In this document: piece after piece, positions 1 to 6,944 of the stretch | How positions within the stretch are numbered: the first letter of the stretch is position 1 | How the letters are laid out: each line of letters opens with the position of its first letter | Source: Streptomyces sp. NBC_00258 | GTDB taxonomy: Bacteria; Actinomycetota; Actinomycetes; Streptomycetales; Streptomycetaceae | Assembly: GCF_036182465.1 (NCBI RefSeq) | Contig: NZ_CP108081.1 | Location: 2,728,001 to 2,792,000 of the forward strand | DNA length: 64,000 nucleotides | Reading direction: 5' to 3' | Notes under the pieces: generated by a model | The model's database searches: none | Told to the model about the DNA's origin: nothing | Seen by the model: the letters and a program-made list of their open reading frames with translations, nothing else | Translations under genes and position numbers: made by a program

Positions 1-223
1 GGAACTGCATCACGTCCGCGAACAGGCTCTTCTTCGAGCCGAAGTGGTACGCGATCAGCGCCGGGTCGACGCCTGCGGCCCCGGCCACCGCGCGCAGAGT
101 GGTGCCCCGGTAGCCGCGCTCCAGGAAGAGCGCCCGGGCCGCCGAGACGATCGACTCGCGGGTCGGTGGGTTGCCGCGGGGGCGGCCTCGGAGGCGGGCG
201 GTGACAGGGGCGGAGTTATTCAT
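1..223 (-). CDS. TetR/AcrR family regulator, N-terminal part (runs off window start)
   Basis: The visible 74 residues are the DNA-binding half of a TetR repressor: a basic RLRGRPRG lead-in, then a helix-turn-helix ending in the typical recognition stretch AYHFGSKKSLF. The ATG lies 7 nt behind an AAGGAGG ribosome site. The ligand-binding domain lies outside the window. The gene is divergent from the NAD(P)-binding reductase at 300, with only 76 bp between, so it probably controls that operon and itself, which is the usual TetR arrangement. No clear palindromic operator could be picked out in the 76 bp. Confidence 0.88.
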   Translation of the reverse strand, partial: MNNSAPVTARLRGRPRGNPPTRESIVSAARALFLERGYRGTTLRAVAGAAGVDPALIAYHFGSKKSLFADVMQF

Positions 224-299
224 CAGCGTTGAGCCTCCTTTTCGTGATCGGCACAGTCAAGGGCGTTCCTGCAACCACACGAAGGGATGACCCGACGCC

Positions 300-992
300 A
301 TGCGTATCGCAGTCTTCGGTGCCAATGGACCGACCGGCCGCCACCTCACCGACCAGGCCCTCGCTGCCGGCCACGAGGTCGTCGCCGTGACTCGCCGACC
401 CGGCTCCCTCTCCACGCGGCCCGGTCTCACCGTGGCCGACGCCGACGCCACCGACCCGGCGGCTGTCGACGCCGCGATCAGGAGGACGGACGCCGTCCTC
501 TCCGTATTGGGCGCGCGCTTCAGCAAGGAGACCATCAGCACGTACTCGGCGAGCGCCACGGCCATCACCGGGGCCATGGCTCGCCACGGCATCAAGCGGT
601 TGCTCGCCGTGAGCTCCAGTGTCGCTGACCCGCACTGGCGTCCCACGGGCGCGCACTTCTTCAATCATGTGCTCGACCCGCTGGTGAACCGACGCCTCGG
701 CCGTACCCTCCACGAGGACATGCGCCGCATGGAGGCCGTGATCCGTCAGACGAACCTCGACTGGACCTTCGTCCGGCCCTCAGGCCTCTTCGAGCACCCC
801 GTCGTCACGGACTATCACACCGACGAGGCCAGTGCCGACGGTGTCTTCACCGCCCGTGCCGACCTCGCCTCGAGCATGCTGCGCGAGTTGGAGGAGCGGC
901 GGTACGTCCGTACGGCCATGGGTGTCGTCACCACGGCCGTGAAGCCGAACATCGCCAAGCTGATCTGGAACGAGGGCGTGAAGAAGAAGTGA
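300..992 (+). CDS. NAD(P)-binding (NmrA-like / SDR) reductase
   Basis: A 230-residue single-domain Rossmann protein. The dinucleotide-binding loop GANGPTGRHL is at residues 7-16, and the later SSSVADP and LDWTFVRPSGL stretches are typical of atypical short-chain reductases of the NAD(P)H-binding/NmrA group. These proteins use or sense NADP(H), and the substrate cannot be told from sequence. It is the first gene of a three-gene run: its stop overlaps the GTG of the next gene by 4 bp (GTGA), so translation is probably coupled. Control by the divergent TetR gene is inferred. Confidence 0.85.
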   Translation: MRIAVFGANGPTGRHLTDQALAAGHEVVAVTRRPGSLSTRPGLTVADADATDPAAVDAAIRRTDAVLSVLGARFSKETISTYSASATAITGAMARHGIKRLLAVSSSVADPHWRPTGAHFFNHVLDPLVNRRLGRTLHEDMRRMEAVIRQTNLDWTFVRPSGLFEHPVVTDYHTDEASADGVFTARADLASSMLRELEERRYVRTAMGVVTTAVKPNIAKLIWNEGVKKK

Positions 993-1393
993 GCCGGGCG
1001 ACCGTCGAACTCCCGCCCACCACAAGGGTGTTCCTCACTCGCCCCCACACCGCCACCCTCACCACGCTCCGCCCTGACGGCACCCCGCATGTCACCCCTG
1101 TCCGCTTCACCTTCGACCCGGTCACCGGCCTGGCCCGGGTGACCACCCGGGCGGGAGCGCGCAAGGCCCGGAACGTCGCGGTGGGCGGCCCGACGGCCTG
1201 TGTCGCGCTCTGCCAGGCGGACGGCTTCCGCTGGGTCACCCTCGAAGGCCGGGCCACCGTCACCGACGACCCCGCGAGCCTGGCCGAGGCGATCCGCCGC
1301 TACACCGTCCGCTACCGCGCGGCCCCGCCCGCCCCGCCGGACCTGGTCGTCGTCGAGATCGCCCTCGACCGAGTCCTGAGCCTCAACCTCTGA
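989..1393 (+). CDS. PPOX-class (pyridoxamine oxidase-like) flavin/F420-dependent oxidoreductase
   Basis: A 134-residue split-barrel protein. The opening LTRPHTATLTTLRPDGTPHVTPVRF is the pattern of actinobacterial PPOX-class, often F420-binding, reductases, and WVTLEGRATVTDDP is the usual central strand pair. The family reduces or oxidises small molecules with a deazaflavin or flavin; the substrate is unknown. The GTG start overlaps the stop of the upstream reductase, and the dehalogenase-like hydrolase follows 32 bp later, so the three probably form one operon, perhaps for xenobiotic handling. Confidence 0.82.
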   Translation: MSRATVELPPTTRVFLTRPHTATLTTLRPDGTPHVTPVRFTFDPVTGLARVTTRAGARKARNVAVGGPTACVALCQADGFRWVTLEGRATVTDDPASLAEAIRRYTVRYRAAPPAPPDLVVVEIALDRVLSLNL

Positions 1394-1425
1394 ATCCCCC
1401 TCGAAGAAAGCGTAGGAACTCCGCC

Positions 1426-2298
1426 GTGCCCATCCTCCCCGTCCTCGACTCCACTCTCCACTACCGCGAGTCCGGCGACCCCGACGGTCTGCCGTTCGTC
1501 TTCCTCCACGGCAACCCCACCTCCTCCCACCTGTGGCGGAACGTCCTGCCGGGTGTGGCCGCGCCCGGCCGCCGCCTGCTCGCCCCCGATCTCATCGGCA
1601 TGGGCGACTCCGGAAAACCCGAGCTCGCCTACTCCTTCGACGACCACGCCCGCTACCTCGACGCCTGGTTCGACGCCCTGGGCCTTGCCGAGGCCGTCCT
1701 CGTCGGCCACGACTGGGGCGGCGCGCTCGCCTTCGACCGCGCCGCCCGTCTCCCGGGCCGCGTCCGCGGCCTCGCCTTCACCGAGACGATCGTCAAGCCG
1801 CTGGTTGGCGACGAACTCCCTTCGGCCGGACGGGAGTTGTTCATCCTCCTGCGCACCCCCGGGGTGGGCGAGGAGATGATCCTGGAGAAGTCCATGTTCA
1901 TCGAAGGGCTCCCGGACACGCTCGCCACTCCGCTCGACCCTGCCGACCTGGAGGTCTACCGCCGTCCCTTCCCGACACCGCACAGCCGCCGCCCGGTACT
2001 GGCGTGGACGCGCATGATGCCGCTGGACGACGAGCCCGCCGACATCGTGGCCCGCGTCGAGCACTACGACGCCTGGCTGGCCGCCAGCCCCGAAGTCCCC
2101 AAACTGCTCGCCGCGTTCGTACCCGGCCCGGGCGCGATGACCGACCAAGGGGCCGTGGCCTGGTGCGAGGAGAACATCGCCGGCCTGGAGGTCTCCCGCC
2201 ACGGCCTCGCCGGCCACCACTCCCCGGAGGACCGCCCCGAGGAACTGGCCGCAGCGATCAACGCCTGGGCCGACCGCCACGGTCTGGCACGCCAGTAG
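1426..2298 (+). CDS. Haloalkane dehalogenase-like alpha/beta hydrolase
   Basis: A 290-residue alpha/beta hydrolase with the haloalkane dehalogenase signature. HGNPTSS (Asn30) precedes the nucleophile elbow VGHDWGG, giving Asp96 as nucleophile and Trp97 as halide-stabilising residue. FTET supplies a Glu at residue 120, and GHHSPED near the C terminus supplies the catalytic His. Asn30, Trp97 and Glu120 are the set seen in subfamily II enzymes (DhaA, LinB). The reaction would be hydrolytic removal of halide from a haloalkane. Natural substrates of Streptomyces members are mostly unknown. The start is GTG after a GAAGAAAG region. Confidence 0.85.
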   Translation: MPILPVLDSTLHYRESGDPDGLPFVFLHGNPTSSHLWRNVLPGVAAPGRRLLAPDLIGMGDSGKPELAYSFDDHARYLDAWFDALGLAEAVLVGHDWGGALAFDRAARLPGRVRGLAFTETIVKPLVGDELPSAGRELFILLRTPGVGEEMILEKSMFIEGLPDTLATPLDPADLEVYRRPFPTPHSRRPVLAWTRMMPLDDEPADIVARVEHYDAWLAASPEVPKLLAAFVPGPGAMTDQGAVAWCEENIAGLEVSRHGLAGHHSPEDRPEELAAAINAWADRHGLARQ

Positions 2299-2375
2299 GC
2301 GTCCTCGACCACAACGCACGCAGACAACTTCAGGCATCAACGCGACCCGACTCCACGATCTGACACACGGGCTGC

Positions 2376-3243
2376 TCAACGCCACGCCATCGCGACCCCG
2401 CCGGAAGTGTCCTGGAGGGCGCGGAACGCGTCGAAGAACACCGGGTTGTGAGCCCTGGCGCCGTTCGCGGAAGGCTGGACGACGAGGTTGGCGTACAGGC
2501 TGTTCAGCAGCCACGGCATCTTCGTCGGCCCGATGTCGCGGACCATGGCGGGCTGCTGGAGCGCGCCGTAGGTCGCCACGGCCAGCCGTCCCGTGGCGCG
2601 GAACTGCCGCACCTGGTTGGTCAGGTAGTCCTTGCGGGATGCGAACCACGGGCTGTTCATCAGCAGATCGCGCCACCGCTGCTGCGAGACGGAGTCCGCG
2701 GCGGCGTCCCGTACCTCCTGCCACACCGGGGGGCCGGCCGTCACCCCGTAGCGACTGGCGTACACGGCGGGCACCGGGTCGCTCCAAGTCCATCGCGCTG
2801 GTGCCCGGCTGTGGAAGGGGCGTGGTCCGGTAGGGGAATTTCAGCGACAGTACGGTGCCGTGGCCGGCGCCGGCGAACGACAGCAGGGCCCTGATCGCAG
2901 GTTGCCGGGGTGCCTCCACACTGTCCAGTTCGGGCATCGCGACGAAGCCGCGCACCCACTTGGTGCGCAGGTCGTCCAGCACCGAGGCGGCCATGCCGCG
3001 CGGCTCCTCGTTGAAGTTCGCGCCGAGCACGTTCTCCGGGGCCGCGGGACGCGTCCGGTACCCGGCGTAGCTGCCCGAACCGCCGGAGCCACTGCCGCCG
3101 GCACCGCTGCCTCCGGAGCCGCCGGCTCCGACTCCGACCCCGTCCGACCGGCACCCCGCGAGCAGCAGTGCGCCACCGCCGGCTAGGCCGAGGAGCCTCC
3201 GACGACTGGCGCTGGTGTCCCTTTCCCATACCTCCGCTCGCAC
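2376..3243 (-). pseudogene. Broken Tat-type lipoprotein gene (frame change near 2786)
   Basis: On the minus strand a GTG at 3243 opens a frame with SRRRLLGLAG and the lipobox LLAGC, followed by a Gly/Ser linker and a conserved-looking segment starting LGANFNEEPRG. The frame is lost near SAMDLER. A second frame from about 2780 reads on as PAVYASRYGV through to the stop at 2376. Removing one base of the AA at 2786-2787 would join the two frames as AMDWSDPVPAVYA. Alternatively, a larger internal deletion joined them. The joined product would be about 289 residues. Function is unknown; it may be a secreted glycan-active or binding lipoprotein. It lies directly downstream of the glycosidase remnant. 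Confidence 0.55.
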
Positions 3244-3245
3244 GG

Positions 3246-3566
3246 TCAGCCGCCGGCCCGTTGGTTCCGCCGGCGCCGGACGTAGAGGCGGTTGCCCTCC
3301 GGTCCCGTCCACTCCAGGCGGACGACGCCCGGGACGGCGGCGCTCGCGACGCGGGACGGGTGGGACCAGTATCCGGCGACCGGGTTGCGGAAGAACGTGG
3401 CCCAGAGGCCACCCTCGTGGTCGGCGAAGAAGTTGTTGTGGCCCGCGCCGACGCCCGCGGTCCACCGCCGGGAGTACGGGCCCTCGAAGCGGTCGGCGAC
3501 GGCGACGACCGCGTCGTACTGGTACTGCGTGCGGCCGGTGCCCGGCGGGTCGTAGGCGTAGCGCAT
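3246..3566 (-). pseudogene. C-terminal remnant of a GH43-like glycoside hydrolase
   Basis: About 105 codons resemble the end of a five-bladed glycosidase of the GH43/GH117 type: DRFEGPYSRRW, then GAGHNNFFADHEGGLWATFF, then GVVRLEWTGPEG before the stop at 3246. The catalytic N-terminal two thirds is absent. Similarity stops at about 3566, where the sequence abruptly becomes the end of a sulfatase on the opposite strand. The fragment has no start or ribosome site of its own. It was probably upstream of, and co-transcribed with, the lipoprotein gene, whose GTG follows its stop within 3 bp. Confidence 0.55.
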
Positions 3567-3567
3567 G

Positions 3568-3915
3568 CTGCGCACCAGGCGCCACAAGCTGGTCGTCAAC
3601 CCCGAGTCGCACAACGAGCTGTACGACCTGCGGACCGACCCGCACGAGCTCCTCAACCGCTACGACCACCCCGAACTCCGGTACGTACGCACGCAGTTGA
3701 TGCACCGCCTGTACCGCCTGCTACGGGACCGCGGCGACAACTTCTTCCACTGGATGACACCCATGTACGACGTGCCGACCGACCACGACACCACCCTGTC
3801 GTCGTTCGAGACGGAGAAGGCCGACGGCGCGGGCTCCTCGACGCCCGCCGGTACGGATGCCTCGACACCGGTTGGCGGCACGGATGCCTCGACGCCGGTC
3901 GGCGGCACGCGATGA
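3568..3915 (+). pseudogene. C-terminal remnant of a type I sulfatase
   Basis: About 115 codons match the last part of an arylsulfatase-type enzyme: RTRRHKLVVNPESHNELYDL, DPHELLNRYDHPEL, then GDNFFHWM. The N-terminal catalytic domain, with the C/S-x-P-x-R site that becomes formylglycine, is missing. An ATG at 3565 exists but has no ribosome site. The tail carries a roughly 24-bp tandem repeat coding for TDASTPVGG copies. Its stop overlaps the ATG of the formylglycine-generating enzyme (ATGA), so the intact ancestor was translationally coupled to its own activating enzyme. Confidence 0.6.
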
Positions 3916-4898
3916 GCAGCCCACCGGGCGCAGGCCGGGTCAGCCCCTCCTGCTGCGCCCCCTCCCGCACCGGCGCCGATGCCGTCGCTGCCGAAGCCGT
4001 CGGCGCGGGGCGGCTCGCCCTCGCACTCACGCCGCCTGCCGCCCACACCCGGCCGCTCGGCCACGACACCCGTGTCACCCTGCCCGGCGGAACCTTCCGT
4101 ATGGGCACCGAGGACGCGGACGCGAACCCCGGCGACGGGGAGGGCCCCGTCCGTGAGGTGGCCGTGGACGCGTTCGCCATCGACGCCCACGCCGTGACCA
4201 CCGCCCGCTTCGCCGCCTTCGTCGCGGACACCGGGCACCGCACCGAGGCCGAGCGCCACGGCTGGAGCTACGTCTTCGCCCGGCTCCTGCCAGGCGACTT
4301 GAGACGCGTCTCGCCACGCCCCGACGCCACCCCGTGGTGGTGCGGAGTTCAGGGAGCCACCTGGCGCACCCCGGAGGGACCCGGCAGCGACCTCGCAGGC
4401 CGCTGGGACCATCCCGTCACCCACGTCGGCTGGTCCGACGCCAAGGCGTTCGCCGGATGGGCCGGCGGACGGCTGCCCACCGAGACCGAGTGGGAGTACG
4501 CCGCCCGCGGCGGCCTCGACCAGGCCCGCTACCCGTGGGGCGACGAACTCGCCCCCGACGGCGAGCACCGCTGCAACATCTGGCAGGGCACCTTCCCCAC
4601 CAAGAACACCGCCGTGGACGGCCACACCGGCACCGCGCCCGTCCACGCCTTTCCCCCGAACGCCTACGGGCTCTACAACGTTTCCGGGAACGTGTGGGAG
4701 TGGTGCGCCGACCCATGGGACCCCAGGTCCCCGGAGCTGCGCGTCATGCGCGGAGGCTCGTACCTGTGCCACGACTCGTACTGCAACCGCTACCGCGTCG
4801 CCGCCCGCACGGCCAACACCGCCGACAGCACGACGGGCAACCTCGGCTTCCGGATCGCCTACGCCGCCGACGGCCCGCGAGTCTCCCTCGATGGTTGA
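3912..4898 (+). CDS. Formylglycine-generating enzyme (sulfatase-modifying factor)
   Basis: A 328-residue FGE-sulfatase domain protein. It converts the active-site cysteine of type I sulfatases to C-alpha-formylglycine, using copper and oxygen. Landmarks in order are LPGGTFRMGTED near residue 60, the central GRLPTETEWEYAARGG, NVSGNVWEWCADPW, then RGGSYLCHDSYCNRYR with Cys286 and Cys291. These match the two active-site cysteines of bacterial FGEs in spacing and context. The C-terminal GNLGFRIAYA is also typical. About 60 extra N-terminal residues precede the domain, so an internal start is possible. Its coupled sulfatase partner is truncated, so it must serve a sulfatase elsewhere or be a leftover. 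Confidence 0.9.
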   Translation: MSSPPGAGRVSPSCCAPSRTGADAVAAEAVGAGRLALALTPPAAHTRPLGHDTRVTLPGGTFRMGTEDADANPGDGEGPVREVAVDAFAIDAHAVTTARFAAFVADTGHRTEAERHGWSYVFARLLPGDLRRVSPRPDATPWWCGVQGATWRTPEGPGSDLAGRWDHPVTHVGWSDAKAFAGWAGGRLPTETEWEYAARGGLDQARYPWGDELAPDGEHRCNIWQGTFPTKNTAVDGHTGTAPVHAFPPNAYGLYNVSGNVWEWCADPWDPRSPELRVMRGGSYLCHDSYCNRYRVAARTANTADSTTGNLGFRIAYAADGPRVSLDG

Positions 4899-4940
4899 CG
4901 GCAGCCACCACGCGACCACCAGCCCTCCGGACACACGAAA

Positions 4941-4969
4941 AGCCGCCCTCTCTTAACGAGAGAACGGCT
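4941..4969 (-). terminator. Hairpin terminator of tRNA-Pro transcript
   Basis: An interrupted stem, AGCCG/CGGCT outside and CTCTC/GAGAG inside with loop TTAAC, is followed on the minus strand by a TTTT run. It lies 17 nt beyond the tRNA 3' end and also faces the end of the formylglycine-generating enzyme gene. Confidence 0.7.
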
Positions 4970-4985
4970 CCGACCTGCAGAAAGC

Positions 4986-5062
<77 letters not shown>

Positions 5063-5160
5063 TTGCCCGTTGTGACCTGGGGTTTCCCCTGGTTGAACGC
5101 GCACGGAAACAATACCGCACTCGGGTCGGTGGTCGCGCACTCCTTTTGTCCCGGTGATCG

Positions 5161-5194
5161 CCTTGTCCCTGCGATCACCTTGTCCCTGCGATCA
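5161..5194. repeat. 17-bp perfect tandem duplication
   Basis: The unit CCTTGTCCCTGCGATCA occurs twice head to tail (5161-5177 and 5178-5194). A partial copy, TTTTGTCCCGGTGATCG, lies just before it. It sits directly upstream of the split transketolase promoter. Confidence 0.9.
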
Positions 5195-5198
5195 CCAC

Positions 5199-5229
5199 TT
5201 GACCTCAACCTTGCTTGAGGTCGCACGAT
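5199..5229 (+). promoter_or_regulatory. MerR/SoxR-type promoter-operator for split transketolase
   Basis: A perfect inverted repeat GACCTCAA-N6-TTGAGGTC spans 5201-5222. It contains an 18-bp core CCTCAACCTTGCTTGAGG that resembles the SoxR box (CCTCAA-N6-TTGAGG). The -35 element TTGACC (5199-5204) overlaps its left end, and a -10-like CACGAT (5224-5229) follows after a 19-bp spacer. Long 19-20 bp spacers with the dyad inside them are the mark of MerR-family activation. The predicted transcript would start at about 5236, next to the ATG at 5237, giving a leaderless message. No MerR-family gene is in the window. Confidence 0.65.
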
Positions 5230-5236
5230 CGTCCGT

Positions 5237-5941
5237 ATGACGACGACAACGGTGAAACGCGGCTACGGGTATGCGGACCTGCCGGACCTGATGGGGCTGA
5301 TGAGCGGGGACGAGAAGCACGGGCCGGCGGCGACGTCCACGCTCGACGCGCTCTGGGTGCTCTACGACCGGGTTCTACGGGTGACGGCGGAACGGGCGGA
5401 CGATCCGGAACGGGACCGGTTCCTGCTGTCCAAGGGGCACGGGCCGATGGCGTACTACGCGGTGCTCGCAGCGAAGGGATTCGTCCCGGTCGACTGGCTG
5501 CCGGGTTTCGGCTCGTACGACTCGCCGCTCGGGCACCATCCGGACCGCGTGCTCGTACCGGGTGCCGAGATCGGCAGCGGTTCCCTCGGGCACGGGCTGC
5601 CGATCGCGGTCGGTACGGCGCTGGGCCTGCGCGCCCAAGGACTGCCCGACCCTCGTGTCTGGGTGCTGGTCGGGGACGCCGAACTGGACGAGGGCAGCAA
5701 CCACGAGGCCCTCGCCTACGCCGGTCCGGCCGGGCTCGACCAACTGCACACCGTCGTGATCGACAACTCCTCCGCCAGTTATGCGCTCCCCGGAGGGATC
5801 GCCGCGCGCTTCGACGCCGCCGGCTGGTCCGCCGAGACCGTCGACGGACGGGACCACAACGCCCTGTACGCCGCCTTCACCGCCCCTCACCCGGGACGTC
5901 CGCGCGTGGTCGTCGCCCAGGTGGAGCCGAAGACCGCCTGA
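5237..5941 (+). CDS. Transketolase, N-terminal (ThDP-binding) subunit
   Basis: A 234-residue protein equal to the first third of a transketolase. It has the SKGHGP motif near residue 60, a GSLGHGLPIAVG strand, and the thiamine-diphosphate motif VGDAELDEGSNHEA (GD to N spacing somewhat short). It would bind ThDP and act with the C-terminal subunit encoded 61 bp downstream to transfer two-carbon ketol units. Such split pairs are common outside the core pentose-phosphate pathway, often in secondary or special sugar metabolism, so the true donor is unknown. The promoter carries a MerR/SoxR-like operator and no ribosome site is visible, consistent with leaderless initiation. Confidence 0.85.
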   Translation: MTTTTVKRGYGYADLPDLMGLMSGDEKHGPAATSTLDALWVLYDRVLRVTAERADDPERDRFLLSKGHGPMAYYAVLAAKGFVPVDWLPGFGSYDSPLGHHPDRVLVPGAEIGSGSLGHGLPIAVGTALGLRAQGLPDPRVWVLVGDAELDEGSNHEALAYAGPAGLDQLHTVVIDNSSASYALPGGIAARFDAAGWSAETVDGRDHNALYAAFTAPHPGRPRVVVAQVEPKTA

Positions 5942-6002
5942 GCCGGTCGCCCACGCCCACCCGCACGCACACCCGCACACCCGCACACGGAGGACTTTCC
6001 CC

Positions 6003-6917
6003 ATGGACACCATGCGTGACCGCTTCGCCCCGGTCGTCTCACGGCTACTAGACGAGGACCCGCGCGTCGCCGTCGTCCTCGCCGAGATCGGTCTGGCCGG
6101 GTTCGATGAGGCGCGGCAGCAGCATCCGGACCGCGTGATCAACGTCGGCATCCGGGAGCAGTTGCTGGTCGGGGCGGGCGCAGGTCTGGCGCTGACCGGG
6201 CTGCGGCCCGTGGTGCACACCTTCGCCAGCTTCCTCGTCGAGCGGCCCTTCGAGCAGGTCAAGCTGGACCTCGGGCACCAGGACGTGGGCGCGGTGCTGG
6301 TCAGCGCCTCCGCGTCCTTCGACTGGCCCTCGGGCGGCTACACGCACATGGCACCCGGCGACATCGCCCTGCTGGACACGCTCGACGGCTGGACCGTGCA
6401 TGTCCCGGGCCACCCGGACGAGGCCGAGACGCTGCTGCGGCACGCCGTCGCGGCGGGCGACGACAAGGTGTACGTACGACTCTCCGTGCAGTCGAACACC
6501 GAGGCCCGCGCCGTCGACGGAGCCCGGTTCCGCACCGTCCGCGAGGGGCGGGCCGGTGTGGTCGTCGCGGTCGGGCCGATGCTCGACGCCGTACTCGCCG
6601 CCACCGAGGGCCTCGACGTCACCGTGCTGTACGGGACGACCGTGCGCCCCTTCGACTCGGCCGCGCTGCGCCGGGCCACGGAGGCAGCCGGGACCGATGT
6701 CGTCCTCGTCGAGCCGTACCTGGCCGGCACGTCGACACCGGCCGCGAACGACGCCCTCGCGGACCTGCCGCACCGCGTTCTCGGGCTCGGCGTCGGCCGC
6801 CGTGAACTGCGCCGCTACGGGCAGATCGAGGAACACGTGGCCGCGCACGGGCTGGACGCCGGGTCGTTGCGGGAGCGGATCGGTGGGTTCCTGGGGGCGA
6901 CACGGGTCAGCGCGTAG
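6003..6917 (+). CDS. Transketolase, C-terminal (Pyr/TPP_C) subunit
   Basis: A 304-residue partner of the preceding subunit. It starts at an ATG after a GGAGGA site. The pyrimidine-binding half includes VINVGIREQLLVG with the conserved Glu that activates ThDP, followed by GGYTHMAPGDIALL. A TPP_C domain fills the last about 120 residues (VLYGTTVRPFD, LVEPYLAGTS). Together the two genes make one transketolase split between the PP and Pyr domains. A CACCCGCA-rich direct repeat fills the spacer between the genes. Function beyond ketol transfer is not predictable here. Confidence 0.85.
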   Translation: MDTMRDRFAPVVSRLLDEDPRVAVVLAEIGLAGFDEARQQHPDRVINVGIREQLLVGAGAGLALTGLRPVVHTFASFLVERPFEQVKLDLGHQDVGAVLVSASASFDWPSGGYTHMAPGDIALLDTLDGWTVHVPGHPDEAETLLRHAVAAGDDKVYVRLSVQSNTEARAVDGARFRTVREGRAGVVVAVGPMLDAVLAATEGLDVTVLYGTTVRPFDSAALRRATEAAGTDVVLVEPYLAGTSTPAANDALADLPHRVLGLGVGRRELRRYGQIEEHVAAHGLDAGSLRERIGGFLGATRVSA

Positions 6918-6944
6918 GCGCAGGCCTGGCTCCTCGGCCGGGCT

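Noticed and set aside
1312..3705. A 797-codon minus-strand open frame over the dehalogenase and lipoprotein regions
   Set aside because: It spans the antisense of a clear hydrolase gene; only its middle part has the lipoprotein signal and protein-like sequence. The rest is a GC-rich shadow.
3168..4898. A start for the formylglycine-generating enzyme at 3168
   Set aside because: That would include sequence overlapping the glycosidase and sulfatase remnants in other frames; the ATG at 3912 couples precisely with the sulfatase stop.
5161..5194. Attachment-site core next to tRNA-Pro
   Set aside because: The tRNA 3' end is not duplicated nearby and there is no integrase; the repeat is upstream of the tRNA 5' end.
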